This document shows positions 45,931 through 58,600 of a stretch of 64,000 nucleotides of DNA, in pieces. The stretch covers positions 4,372,640-4,436,639 of the forward strand of contig ONZQ02000001.1 of assembly GCA_900312665.1 (NCBI GenBank). Reading direction: 5' to 3'. The DNA comes from Cephalotrichum gorgonifer. Taxonomy: Eukaryota > Ascomycota > Sordariomycetes > Microascales > Microascaceae. Position 1 is the first letter of the stretch; every line of letters begins with the position of its first letter. The notes beneath the pieces are model-generated. The model was not told where the DNA came from, ran no database searches, and worked only from the letters and a program-made list of their open reading frames with translations. Made by a program: the position numbers and the translations under genes.

Positions 45931-46940
45931 TCAGTCAATGATAGTCTCGTACCTCCTCCTCCGATTCTCCTCGTACTTGGCCCTCTGTCTATGTCTCCTC
46001 GTCCACCAAACACACACGCCAGCTGCGATGAGGATGGGAATTCCAAGACCGACGCATACAGCGGCTATAATAGCATTCGTCCCGGGGCCGCTGGATTTGG
46101 AGACCTTCTTTTCTTCTGTAGGGGTGGGGGCGGGGCCCGGTGGCTGGTCTGTTGTTAGCCATCTTGCCCTATCCAGGGTTCAGGGACGGGGGCTTGAAGT
46201 GGAGGATCTCCAGAACGGGTAAGTAGCTTGGGAGGGAGGACTCTTCGGAGGGGTCCTTTGTTATACGATTAGGGGGGACTTACTCTCGGGCTATTCTTGG
46301 GAGGGGGTTCACTGGATGAGGGAGCGATGGAGAAGAGGGGGGACTTGGCGGTGGCGGAGGAGGTCGACTGGTTGGAGGATGTCGAATGGTTGGAAGGGCG
46401 GAGGGGGACGAGCTCAAGTTCGTAGTGGGCGGTTGGGATGTAGGGGAGAGGATAGGGGATGTCGGACCAGGTGAAGGATGAGGTTGAGAGGTTTGCTGCC
46501 CGGTGTTAGCAGACGTATCCAGCGAGCCCCGAATGTACGCGGTGTTTCCCTGCGGATGGATGGCTTGGCATGCTGCGGACGCGGAAGTGGAGGATTGGGT
46601 GTGATCCCTGGCCCAAATGCTCCGTCTGATCTAGCTTACGACCAGTCACAAAGGGGGCGAACACGATGCCGGCCCTGGAGTGTGTTGTGGGGGAGGGCAA
46701 GGGTAAAGATGTATACTCACTCGTGAGGTTCGCCTGGAATGATGTAATGCCCACCTCCGTCGTGTTGAAGACACGTCCAGAGATATAGAACGGCAGCGCC
46801 TCGGCCGGCAACCTCTCCCACGTCAACTCTAGTTTCCCTCCCTCCACGACCCCCTCGAACGGCGTGATGAACTCGGATAGGCCCACGGGGAGTAGGCAGG
46901 AGGTGATGAGTAGGAGGAGTTTAGCAGCGCGTGTCGCCAT
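45931..46940 (-). CDS. Secretory single-pass membrane protein
   Basis: 214 aa. Exons (minus): 46940-46721, 46495-46284, 46143-45931. Order: signal peptide (AKLLLLITSCLLPVGLS, cleavage about residue 22); an extracellular beta-rich domain (FITPFEGVVEGGKLELTWER to HYELELVPL) that resembles the Kre9/KNH-type module of fungal wall and GPI proteins; N-glycosylation sequons (NTT, NLT, NHS, NQS); a Ser/Pro stalk; one membrane helix at about 167-191; and a very basic cytosolic tail (TRRHRQRAKYEENRRRRYE). The 225-nt first intron is unusually long here. For exon 3 the acceptor ending GACCAG was chosen over the ACAG five nt earlier because only it restores phase. Possible wall sensor; function inferred only from layout. 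Confidence 0.75.
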
Positions 46941-47816
46941 GGTTTATTTCTTGGCGTCGGGGCTTGGGCGAATGAGTGTTGGATACCAGGGCTCGCAAGA
47001 TAACTATAAAGGCGGCTTGTTCGGTAGGCGGCTGCTTCTTTCTTGTATCAGGGGACGAGATGAGGTGGCAGTCCGCTTGGGATGAGACTTTTTTACGTTC
47101 CCATCTTTCGTTCTTCTCTTCTTCTCTCTGTTTGTTCGCAAGCACCAGTCTCGTTATCAGGAAATCACGACAGAAAGATCGGAAACCCGGCCACGGGGGA
47201 GGGAATGAGCGTGAGAAATGGAGCGGGATAGACGCGGGAATGGAAAGCAAGTAATTGGGGGAATGATATTGATAACGGAACGACCTTGTTTTCCCACCTT
47301 TCCACCATTTCCCTGCTTTCCCTCTTCCCCCTTCTATCCTCCGCTCCCATCACAATATATTTTCCGCTGCCCGCGGACGACCGTTCCCTTTCCCGGCGTT
47401 GGCTCGGTTGGGTTAATATCGATACGTGATATATAGCGAGAGGCGGCTAAACGGGGTGGGTGTGTGGTTGGTGGTCGATGGTAGGTGGGTTAAAAACAGG
47501 CATGGGGCGGATCCCGCTCGCTCACCGTAAAATATAGGAGACCAAGCACTCTATATATAGTGATATCCCCCCCTTTTCCTCTCCCTTTCACCTCTTTGCT
47601 ACCGAGCCGGGGCGGCCGCGGTGTCTACTTCTGGCGTGAGGATGAGGGACACCGAGCAGGTCTTGACCGAAGCCTGGGTAGACATCTCTAAGTTGCCCTG
47701 GCTGAATCTTGGCTTGATCTATTATTACACCACATGTAGCCGCTGGTGCTTGGCCACATGGATAGATACATAATGCTCGGGCACACAGGACAGGCAAGAA
47801 ATATCCAACAAAGGAC
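46941..47816. other. Spacer between membrane-protein gene and tRNA
   Basis: Promoter of the minus-strand membrane-protein gene and upstream flank of the tRNA. Nothing coding supported. Confidence 0.6.
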
Positions 47817-47888
47817 GGTCTAGTGGCCCAATGGCAAGGCGTTTGACTACGAATCAAAAGATTGCAGGTTCGATCCCTGCCTAGATCA
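47817..47888 (+). tRNA. tRNA-Arg (anticodon ACG)
   Basis: A 72-nt cloverleaf can be drawn by eye: acceptor arms GGTCTAG / CTAGATC (7 bp with one G-U), D stem GCC/GGC, anticodon stem TTTGA/TCAAA around CTACGAA (anticodon ACG, read as ICG for CGU/CGC/CGA), and T arm GCAGG-TTCGATC-CCTGC, discriminator A. No intron. A run of six T follows 10 nt later. Confidence 0.95.
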
Positions 47889-47897
47889 CTCCTCATA

Positions 47898-47903
47898 TTT
47901 TTT
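47898..47903 (+). terminator. Pol III T-run terminator of tRNA-Arg
   Basis: Six consecutive T, ten nt past the discriminator base; the standard RNA polymerase III stop signal. Confidence 0.85.
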
Positions 47904-48574
47904 GCCCGTATTCTTCACTTCTTGAGAAGTTCTTCTTTTTGGTCCGTTCTCTTAGTTCGAATTTTTGGGGTGGCGATTTTTATTACCCCACCATTCTTAT
48001 CGTCCGCACGTGGATGCGGCCCGTCCTGTTCTGTTTTCTTGGCATTTCATGGCCGTACTCGGCGGCTCCTCTAGTAATACAAGCGGTATCCTGCCTTCTT
48101 TCATCAGCCTCTGTTTCCCGTTGGCTCTGTATCATGGCGTGATATTTCTATACACAGGTACGAGTAAGGACTACTGCCAAAGGGGGGTGGGAGGGGTTAT
48201 CATGGCTGGTCAGAGCCACGACATACGACATGGAAATGAGAGCATGTGTTGATTCATATAATGCATGAGTGGAGAATTAGACCATTCTTGAAGAGAACTT
48301 CCAGCCTATTGAACCTCCCGTCCTCCGTATCAAGTGCCTGTCCACAAACTCCGCAGTACTGACATGTAAAAACACTATGGCCCAGCATACTCATATTCCA
48401 TGGCCAATACGCCTTGGGTCCACGCTCTAGCCCCCCCTGGAATGGGGCTGGGAGTGAAGAAGTTATCAAATTATACACAGGTGCGATATGCACGAGACCC
48501 TCCCCCAGCTAAACATCCTCCACCTCACTCCCGAGCACCTAACCCTATGCCTCCTCGCAATACGGGCCAAATGC
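47904..48574. other. Spacer, nothing recognised
   Basis: Between the tRNA and the 3' end of the nfs1 gene. Presumed nfs1 3'UTR at the right end; no coding frame supported. Confidence 0.6.
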
Positions 48575-50261
48575 TTAGTGCTGGCTCCACTCGATAGTGT
48601 TCAGGTCAATACCCTCCTGCACGAGCTCCCACAGCGGGCTAATGTCCCGCAGGTGCTGGACCCTGGCCTTGACCGCAGCAAGCACGTAGTCGATCTCCTC
48701 CACGGTGGTGAACCGGCCGATGCCGAAGCGGATACTGCTATGGGCGCTCTCGTCGCTGCTGCCCAGGGCACGAAGGACGTAGCTGGGCTCCAGAGACGCC
48801 GAGGTGCAGGCGCTTCCCGAAGACAGGGCGATGTCCTTGAGGGCCATGAGGAGCGACTCGCCCTCGACATAGGCGAACGACACGTTGACGCAGCCAGGGT
48901 AGAAGTGCTCGGGGTGTCCGTTCTGCGAAGTGTGTTCCATGGCGAGGAGGCCGTTGAGGAGTCGGTCGGACAGGAACTTTATGCGCTTCGTGTCGTACTA
49001 TTCCCGGTTTTGCGGTTAGCATATCACCCACTGAAGTAGTGGAAGAACAAAAGGGGGGGAGGGGGAGAGGGGGAGGTGAGTGTGTAGTCGAATCTGAGGA
49101 AGTGTGTGCATCTTACCTCCATCTCTTCCTTGGAAATGCGGCAGGCTTCCCCAAATCCAACGGCGAGCGAGGGGGCAAGCGTGCCGCTCCTCAAACCACG
49201 CTCCTGCCCACCGCCAGTGATGAGGGGGTCCAACCTGACCCTCGGGCGCCTTCGGACGTAGCAGGCACCCATACCCTTGGGGCCGTAGACCTTGTGCGAC
49301 GAGATGGACATCAGGTCAATGTTCATGGCGTTGACGTCAATGGGAATCTTCCCGACCGCCTGGGCAGCATCGGTGTGGAAGAACACCTTGTGCTTCCTGC
49401 AAAGCTTCCCAATCTCCTCGAGGGGCTGGATGACACCGATCTCGTTGTTCACGGCCATGATGCTGACCAGGCAGGTCTCGGGGCGGATGGCCGCCTCCAA
49501 GTCCTCCATCCTGATCAGGCCCGAGGGCTGCACGGGGAGGTAGGTGACCTCGATCCCCTCGTCCTGGAGATGCCTGCAGCTGTCGAGCACGCACTTGTGC
49601 TCGGTCTGGGTCGTGATGATGTGGTTCTTCTTCCCCGACTTCTTGAAGAACCTCGCGACGCCCTTGATGCTCATGTTGTTGCTCTCCGTGGCGCCGCTCG
49701 TGAAGATGATCTCCTTCGGGTCAGCCCCGACAAGGTTCGCGACGTGCTCGCGGGCGGCTTCGACCGCCTTTTCACTGTCCCAGCCGTAGGCGTGCGTCCG
49801 CGAATGGGGATTGCCGTACTCGCCCACGTAGAAGGGCATCATCGCGTCCAGGACCCGAGGGTCGACCGGAGTCGTCGCTTGCATATCGAGATAAATCGGG
49901 CGGAGCCCTTCTTCTAATATCGTAGCATCCTTGATAACGTCTGTGGTGTCATGGGAGCGCTGGTTAGAGGGATATAGGCCATGGCAAGGATATGGGGACT
50001 GGCTCGGGGCGGCGCACCTGAGATGGGAGACCCCGAAGGGCTTTGCGCTGGCAGCGAAGACACGAGCCGAGACTTCAACGGGGCGTCGCCTAGTACTTGG
50101 GCATCGTCCCTCTTAGACTCGGAGACGTATCCACGCCTTGATATGGATGGAAGGGCCGGAGTGGCGATTCTGGATGTCGCGGTTCGCAGTGACGGGACGG
50201 TCGAGCGCGTGCGTAGGTGTCGGCCTGCCTGCCTCAGCGCAGCTGATGAAAGACTCGCCAT
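48575..50261 (-). CDS. nfs1: Mitochondrial cysteine desulfurase Nfs1
   Basis: 496-aa PLP enzyme that turns L-cysteine into alanine and donates persulfide sulfur to Isu for Fe-S cluster assembly and to tRNA thiolation. Exons (minus): 50261-50018, 49940-49117, 48997-48575. The N-terminus (about 50 residues, Arg/Ser/Ala-rich, no acids) is a mitochondrial presequence ending near RRGYVSES. Family marks: LDMQATTPVDPRV; the ATESNN loop; HTDAAQAVGK; the PLP lysine K298 in SSHKVYGPKG; the catalytic persulfide cysteine C420 in SSGSACTSASLEPS; and the conserved C-terminal end with WELVQEGIDL. Length matches fungal Nfs1. The ATG was chosen because upstream in-frame codons lack presequence character. Introns are 77 and 119 nt. 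Divergent from the BAR-SH3 gene. Confidence 0.97.
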
Positions 50262-51024
50262 TATTGTGTTGCACAGAGTGCCACGGAGAAAAAAAAAATG
50301 ATGGGTTGGGAGGGAAGGGATTGGGAGTGGTTTTTTTTTCTTCGTTCGGACGCTTGGATTTTTTGATGCGGTTCGGCCTTGCTCTCTCACTGAGTGAGCT
50401 CCTATCCCCGATTGATTACCAGAAAGGATGGTACGGAGTACGGCGGGCGGCATCGGAGATTGAATATGATTGGTCCGCAAAGCCGTTTCCTGGAGAATCT
50501 GCCCCATGTGTAGACTGACGTAAGGAATTGGAGGTCTTGTACTATTGTCCCTCACCGGCCTCGCCACAATGTGGGGGGGTGTCTAAGCTCGGCGATAGCG
50601 GAGGTGATTAAGCGAGTGGCCGCGAGTTCCGGGTGTGTAATACGGCCCATTTGAGAGCTCCAGCTGGCACCACGCAGCGCCCTGGACGAGGATTGCCAGG
50701 AATGCTACCCACTTTTGGAGCTACCATTTGGATATTGCATGTGAGGGCTGAACTAGCCCCACGTCAGCCACAATAGTCCATAGTAGGTCGGTATTACCTA
50801 CCCTGCCTTTCACGCCAACACCGCCACATTCTCGTCGTCATGCTTCGGATGCCAAGACTGCCCCCCATCGTCACTAAAATGCAGCCAAGTTCCTTACCTT
50901 TCTGGTCTTTCTTCCCACTCTTAATGTGATTGATACTCGAGACTTTGAGATTGTGAAAGCGGCGGACGATACCACATTGCCAAAAGCATAATATTCCCAG
51001 GTGGCTTCCTGCGCCACTCCCAGA
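50262..51024. promoter_or_regulatory. Divergent promoter region, nfs1 / rvs167
   Basis: 763 bp shared by two divergent genes. Poly-A/poly-T runs near 50289 and 50331 and TACGGAGTAC at 50432-50441. No coding frame supported. Confidence 0.6.
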
Positions 51025-52521
51025 ATGAGTTTCAAAGGCTTTCAGAAGAGCGTCGTTCGGGTAAGCATCCCCGCCCAGATTAAGAAGCTCCTGGAAGGGA
51101 AGGGAAAAACGGCCTTTCAGCACGCTTCCCTTCGGATCCCTCGGCGCCTCTCATATTCTGCGCGAAAGCTACTGACATTACCGTCTTCCGCATCCAGGCG
51201 CCTCAAACATTCAAGCACAAGTTCAACATCGGCGAGCACACCAAAGATGCCGTCTACATCGACGCCGAACTTCGGTTCCAACAGCTCGAGAAGGAGACGA
51301 AGAAGCTACACGACGAGAGCCAGAAGTACTTCCAGGCCATAAACAACATGCTCAGCAGCCAGATGGAGTTTAGCAAGGCCATGACGGAGATCTACAAGCC
51401 CATATCAGGCCGCATGTCCGACCCGGACACCCTGAAGATCGAGGGCAACCCGGAAGGCATCCGCGCCTGCGAGGAGTACGAGACCATCGTCAAGGACCTG
51501 CAGGAGACGCTCGCACCCGAGCTGGAGATGATCGATACCAGGGTCATCCGCCCCGCCAACGAGCTCCTCGACGTGATAAACGTGATCCGCAAGTCAGCTG
51601 TTAAGCGCGAGCACAAGAAGCTGGACTACGACCGCCACCGCCAGACGCTGAAGAAGCTACAAGACAAGAAGGACCGCAGCGCCAAGGACGAGAAGGCGAT
51701 GTGGAAGGCCGAGAACGACGTGGAGCTTTCGACGCAGGAGTTCAACTACTTCAACGACCTGCTCAAGGACGAGCTGCCGAAGCTCTTTGCGCTCGAGCGC
51801 GAGTTCATCCAACCCCTATTCCAGTCCTTCTACTACATGCAGCTCAACATCTTCTACACTCTGCACATCCGGATGCAGGAGTGTGACATTGGCTACTTCG
51901 ACCTCACACTCGACGTCGTGGAGGCCTTTGAGAAGAAGCGCGGGGACACCAAGGAGCGGGCCGAGGCCCTCTCCATCTGCAAGTTCAAGACCACGGGCCA
52001 GAAGCGGCCGCCAAAGTACGCCGGGAGGCCCGGCCTCGACAAGGAGAAGCTGGCGATAGAGGACGGGAAGTCGCCCTCACCCCCCGCGATAACGGCGGGG
52101 TCGGCTGGCGTGGCGTCCCGCTTCGGGCAAGGCCGTCAGTCCGACGTCGTCGAGAACCCTCCTCCGCCGTACTCGCCCCCTGCCAATGGCAGCCTAGCAG
52201 CGATAGCAGCAGCCAAGGCGAAGCCGCCGCCGCCGAAGCCCAAGCCCAAGCGCCTCAGTGCCGCGCCGTCGCCAAACAACGCGGTGACGGTGACGGCTCT
52301 GTACGATTACGCGGCGCAGGCGGAGGGGGATCTGTCCTTCAAGGCTGGGGACGTGATTGAGATCATACGCAAGACGGCGAATGAGAATGAGTGGTGGTCG
52401 GGGAAGCTGAACGGGAAGACGGGAGAGTTCCCAGGTAAGAAGCAGTCCCCCCACGGTCTGGGGAGTCTGAGTGTGACTAACTGTTTTTGTTTCAGGGAAC
52501 TACGTGAAGACGAATGACTAG
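51025..52521 (+). CDS. rvs167: BAR-SH3 protein, Rvs167/Hob1 type
   Basis: 432 aa from exons 51025-51060, 51198-52434 and 52496-52521. The first exon encodes just MSFKGFQKSVVR, which joins to APQTFKHKFNIGEHTKDAVY, the hallmark N-terminal amphipathic start of Rvs167/amphiphysin N-BAR proteins. The BAR domain runs to about 250 (coiled-coil-like, charged helices). A Pro/Ala-rich linker with PPPPYSPP and PPPKPKPKR follows. A C-terminal SH3 domain occupies about 371-430 (ALYDYAAQAEGDLSFKAGD, NEWWSGKLNGKTGEFPGNYV). The last exon supplies the NYV end of SH3, so missplicing would break it. Function: membrane tubulation and scission at endocytic actin patches. Introns are 137 and 61 nt. Confidence 0.96.
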
Positions 52522-55500
52522 GGGCGAAGCTCCCTCCGTCCGAATCCCTCAATGGTTGACGGTGCATAGTGAAGGGAGCGAGGGTTCAGGATAGCGATTA
52601 GGGAGTTATACCAGAGGCGTTAGTTAACTGCGGGGGTTCTCCTGATTTCAGGGGTGGTGGGAAGGCGAGTCGGGAGAAGCGGTTTTGCATTTTGGAGACG
52701 GAAGGGGGTTTCGGCTGGTAATCATATATATACGCGAGAGGGAGGTACTATCATGGTAGGACACGCACCGGCAAGGACAAAATATAGACAGGCAAAGCAG
52801 ACTGGTGGGGTTGAGGCTTGGAGAAACAGGATAAGCCCACGCAACTTTGGTCATTTCTTCTTCTCCACCGCCCCTTTGAGACGTGGACATGGCAGCAAGT
52901 ACTCAGTACGCAAATATGCAGAAAAAAAGAAAGGGAGAAAAAAAAGAAACATTTAGAGAATTAGGTGCTCATGGATATATACCTCGAAAGGCGTCGCTGT
53001 TCTGCGTCTACAGACTACGAATAGCGAGAGCCTTGTTACTTCGGTAGCTCGCATAAACGAGTACGGGAAAGGTCGGCCAGGGACGTAGCAAGAATGAGCT
53101 CGCCTACCGAGGTGGATAAAAGAATCGGCCCATCTGGGTTGCTCTTGCGCGAGCCATGTCCTTCGTAGTCGGGAACATGAAGGGCCTTGTTTTACAGCAC
53201 TGACAGCTACGAGTGAAGCAAAGGGTTAGAGGACAAGGCGAAGGAAGACGCTGTCCTTTAGCTTTTGAATTGGAATTCGAACAGAGTAAAATATCGAATG
53301 GATGGATTCAACGTGCATCAAGCTGGACGTCTCTAAATGGCCCGCGGGGAAAACCTGCCTCATCCGACTCGAGGGGTTGGGACGGGACCGGGACTATGCA
53401 AGCTCACGCCTTCCGTTTCCCTGCAGCTCATGTATCATATCATGAGACGTCGTCCAGCACCACACGTGATCGCATCATACATCCGGAGCTCTTCCCCGGG
53501 CCTCCTACATCGGCTCGCCATGCCGCAAATTGCCCAACCGCCAAACACCCACCTCATATTGGAGGGAGAATACAAAATAATTGGCACTGTCTCCTTGAGA
53601 GGCAGTATGGACGACTCGCCGTTTCTTTTGCCAATTCAGTTCACTCGCCTTTGTGGTGTCTGCACATCTCCGGTTCCTCGCCAGGCTTCCCGGTCGACAT
53701 CGCTCCCTCTCGTATGTTCACATTGACGGTCATCCGTCAGGTACTCGGCTTGTTCTCCTCTCCACACTAGCAGATACTTGAAGCCCAAGGCCCAAAGCCT
53801 AAAGGGCATCCAGGCTGCTTACCCCCCAATCTCCATCACCTCAATACGTGTAATACTTCAATTTTGCTGGCTCAGGTATTAATTAGTCTTCCGCCCATCC
53901 ATGGTATCAACCCCCACTCCCTTGCGCGTGCGGACATGGCTCATCATGTTGAAACGGAAGCGCTGTCACCCCGGCTCGGCGCCTCGTGCGAAAATCCCGC
54001 CATGGGGAGTGGCCACATCCCTGCAGGAGCAGGTCGGGCAAAGTCGTTGGACGCGAGCCACGTAGCACGATGATGCACTGGCACGAAACCTCTCACTCAG
54101 GACTACATCGACCCACCGGAGCAGTGGCCGGCCAGCCAGTTCGTGTCCCGGAGAGCCATTTATTATTGTCTCGACCATACTGTGCTCGTTCAAATTGTGG
54201 TCTTATGAGTCGGCGCCACCTTGTTTGGATCCATCCCACAAGCCAATATCAGCCACGACCCGTTTTTTGATACCCAACCATGCCCAATGATGAATCATGG
54301 TTGTTGACTGAACGCAGTGCTAGGAACCGCCCCATCTGGCATCTTCGACAGCGATATTCACCTCCAATGACTGCCTCCTTCAAAGTGAAGGAAAGCTAGG
54401 GTGGCTTTTCTCTGTCCTTCTCAATTTTTCCCTCCTTTTGTTTGGCCCCCCCAACCACCCCTCCCATATGCGAACTGCTATTATTAAGGCTTCACTGTCT
54501 GGCGGTCTATTAGCTTCTACCAAATATTCATGCCCAAACCCAGCAAGTCCATGCTCGAGGCCTGATATCACACCAAATAATGGCCAATCCACGCGGCCCG
54601 TGGTTGAACAGCACAGCAATGCCCGAGCTATCCCCTCCACAATACCACAACGTTTTCTGTTGGCTGGGCAGCCCTCATTGGCCGCATTATGCCTCACCAA
54701 TATGCATGCCACTCACTCCACCCGTTGTCGCATTGAGTCAGTCTCAGTACTGAGTTCTCCCGAGACGCCCGTTCGGGTTCTTTCTGCGTTGTTTGTCCCA
54801 CGCCGCTTTCCCCCATCTTGCCTCAGCCTATCATAGACTCCGGGGCTTCCCCATTTGTGAGCATCTTTCTGCTCTGGTACAAGTTTGCCATCGTCGAGCC
54901 AGTGAAAGATGAGCCAAGATCGTCGAATCTCCGTGCCTAATAACGGGTGCAACGTGGCGGGAGTGTCCTGATATAGCCCAATGAATACGCCATTCTGCAT
55001 GATACTGATCACTTGAGCGCTTTCTGAAGTATTTTTTTTTTGTCTCGAGTCAGGTAGGCATTACTTTCTTGCTGGGCAGGGCAGCCCAACTTGGGCGGAT
55101 GTACCCCTGTCATTCCCAAGAACGTCCCCAGCAAGGGTCCGCCCGCTTGTCGCCATGTTAGTGAGTGTCGCGTGGGTCAAGTATGCAACGTCGTTGCACT
55201 ATTATGATTTTTTATTCCCACTCCCATCATCCTCTTGATAGAACCTTCCGCTTCATCAATCATCTCTCGCCTTGATCCACAAATCCCCAATTGTTTTGCA
55301 TCTGAGAAAGAAGACCTAAGACCTCCTTGGCCAACTGTGTCCCTGAACTCTGCATACGAACAAAATCACCATTGACCTACCAAATTGCTTCCTTTTTCTC
55401 CTTTTCTTCTTTTATTTTCGGAGCACCGAGACGCACAAACTTATACACCGCCTATCATCCGATTGGCGACAACAAGGCTCACGAGAGGTAGAGACTTGAG

Positions 55501-55690
55501 AGACAAACGCTGTTCATTGTTTCGCGGCGCATTCGAGTTCCGGATTCCCCACGTTCTGCACGATACCCTCTTTGCGTAATTCTTTTATTGTTTATCACCC
55601 TTTTTTGTTTTCTCTCAGGGTCCTTGCTTTTGCGTCGCAAGGTGTCTGGTACTCGAAACTCATCTCCACAAGTCATCGCGATAAGTCTGC
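52522..55690. other. 3.2-kb spacer, nothing recognised
   Basis: 3' side of the BAR-SH3 gene and promoter side of the giant repeat gene. Open frames of 65-185 codons exist, but none has recognisable domains or supports splicing. The last 300 nt are T-rich with a CTCTCAG at about 55613-55619, a possible 5'UTR intron acceptor. Confidence 0.55.
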
Positions 55691-58600
55691 ATGGAGGATA
55701 GCAAGAGCGTCTCCGTGGCCGCGGTTGATACTACTCCTGAGAACCTTACCTCGACAGAGACTCAGACTGAGAAGCTACCGGGCGGAGAGCCGGAACAAGT
55801 ATGAGTTTTCAGCAAGCACCTATCGACGTTTGCCCCCACCGAACGGATATTGAAGATCATATACAGTATACTCCCATTGGAGAAGTCCAATTCTACGAGC
55901 CCGAGTTCTCTGATGAGGAAGGTGCGGTGGGTGACGATGGCGATGTAAATCCGAGTGGTTAGTTCGCGTCTATCACCTTTCCTTCCCCTTCATGCATGGA
56001 CATTTGTGCTAACGGTTTCAACCCAAAGGCGCGGAGAAGGATGGTGGAGAGGGGGGAGAGTGGTCTACCACTTCTAAGAAGACTAAGAAGGCTGCGCGGA
56101 AAGAGAAGAGAAAGGCGAAGGCTAAGGGCGCCGATCCCGAGGCCGAGGTAGTAGCGGAACCCGAGGCTGTCCCAGAGGCGGTAGAGGCTAAAGCCGTCGA
56201 TCCCTTGACCCAGAGGGGGAATGGCAAGAAGGGTGGAAAGGGGAAGAAGAAGAAGGGCCAGCCCATCAACTGGGACGAGCCTGAACCGCCGGCGGTGCCC
56301 GAGGCCAAACCTGAGCCCAAGCTGGAGGACGACACCTCCGACCCACCGACTCAGAAGGAAAGTGGCAAGAAAGGTGGAAAGGGGAAGAAGAAGAAGGGCC
56401 AGCCCATCGACTGGGACGAACCTGAGCCGGCGGCAGAGCCTGAGGCGAAGCCTGAATCCAAGCCCGAGTCCAATCTGGAGGAGGACAGCCCCGACCCATC
56501 GGCTGAGAAGGGAAATGGCAAGAAAGGTGGGAAGGGGAAGAAGGACAAGAAGAGCGGGAAGAATGGAAAGAACGGAAAGAACGAGTCGAAATCCAAATCG
56601 GCTGCTGCCGAAGACGCGCCCCCTCCCCCGCCGCCACCGCCTCCTGGCGAGGAACCCGTACCTTCCGGCCCCGAGGCAGAAGATGCACCTCCTCCACCGC
56701 CGCCACCCCCTGCTGGCGATGATCCCGTACCCTCTGGCACTGAGACGGAAGATGCGCCTCCTCCCCCGCCGCCACCTCCCGCCGGCGATGAGCCCGTGCC
56801 TCCCGGTCCCGACACAGAAGACGCAACATCTCCTCCACCGCCTCCTGCCGGTGACGAGCCCACGCCGCCTGGCCCCGATACAGAAGACACACAGCCTCCC
56901 CCACCTCCCACTGCTGGCGATGAGCCCGTACCCACCAGTTCAGAGGCCGACAGCACGCCACCTCCCCCGCCACCTCCTGCTAGCGATGAGCCCGCACCCG
57001 CCGGTCCTGAGGTAGACGACACGCCACCTCCCACTAGTGCTGAGCCCGTGCCTTCCGAGGTAGAACAGGCCGCCGAAGCGACCACTATGGAACCGGAGAA
57101 GGCAGAAGATGATGCGCAGCCCGACCCACCCTCGGAGGAAGCGCCCAAGGTCGACGACGTTGATCTCCAACCAGACGAGTCGCAAACCCCTGCCCCTGAG
57201 GTATCCGCACCCGCCGAGTCGGCTTCTGAGGATGCGACTACTGGTCCTGCCTCTGCCCCCGAGGGCGGTGAGCCTGCTTCTGCCCAAGATGAGGATACTT
57301 CCGAATTAAAAGAGGCGGAGAAGGCACCCGAAGAGGTTTCGAAGGATGAGACTGAAGAAGCGCAGCCTGCTGTCGAAAGTCCGCCTCCCGCTCAAGACCA
57401 GCCTGCCTCAGAAGACCCGCCCGCCTCAGAGGACCAGCCCGCCTCAGAAGACCAGCCTGCCTCAGAAGCCCAACCTGCCTCCAATGACCAGCCCGTTACC
57501 GAAATCGCTACCGATGATCAACCTACTGTGAATCCTAGTGATCCCGGTGACTCCCCGGTCGCCACTGATGCACCTGTGTCACTAGATGCTGCTCCTTCAA
57601 CCGAGGATGCCGGGGAAAGTAAGGAGGAAGAAAAGGACACTGAGGCCGAGAAGGCTGCCGAAGAGGCACCAGTTTCTGAGCCGGCCTCCCTCAAGGCGGA
57701 GGTCGCAGCGGATGCCAATGCTGATGAAGGGAAGAACGAGGCCGAGGCGAAGGTTTCGGAAGCGCCCGCCTCTGAGCCAGCCCCTGCCGAAGCCGAAGCC
57801 TCTGCGGCAGAAGAACCAAAAGAGGCAGAACCAGAGTCCACACCTGTGCAGGCGACCTCGGTCGGAGACCAATCTGGGGAGGAGCCGGATGGCGGCAAGG
57901 TTGAGTCCGGCGTGCAAGAAACGCCCAGTGAGGACGTACCGGCCCCTGCAGATGATCCCCAATCAGCCCCCTCCCCGGATGATGTCCCCGAACAAGATAA
58001 GACTGATCCCACCGTCGAAGCAAGCGAAGCCGTCGTCGAAGATACCCCGGACAATGCAGAGGATTCAGCGGTAGATCAGAAGCCAAGTGAAGATGAGAAG
58101 CTGGAACAGCCTACCGCCACGCCCGACGATGAGGCCAAGGCAGACGAGACGATCGTTGAGGCAGTCGCCGCCCCAGAGGAGACCGAAAAGTCGAATGACG
58201 CTCCCGCTGTTGCTCCTGAACCCGTCGAGGAAGAAGCCAAGATTGCGCCCGAGGCGGAGGAGACACATACTCCGGAGTCGAAAGATACGGAAGCTCTCGA
58301 GACGACAGAATCGAAACTCGAGCTCGAGCTCGAGCCTCAAGCACCTGCGGTGGATGACGCCGAGCCCAAATCTGAGCTTCCTTCGGAGACCGCCGAAGAT
58401 ACTCCTACTCCAGAGCCTGCGGCTGATGACAGCAAGACCGATCTGGAGGCAAACTCGACTCCCAGCGAAGAGACGACTGCTGAACCCGAGGCAGCCACTA
58501 AAGAGGCTGATCCCACGCCCGAAGCTGCGGAGAGCGAGGCTACTCCTGCCGAGGAGAAGGCGCAGCCTGAATCGGAATCCAAGGACGACACACCTTCTCC

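Noticed and set aside
47588..47896. 102-codon minus-strand frame including a RDRTCNLLIRSQTPCHWATR segment
   Set aside because: This peptide is the antisense translation of the tRNA-Arg gene; such frames are commonly misannotated as proteins.
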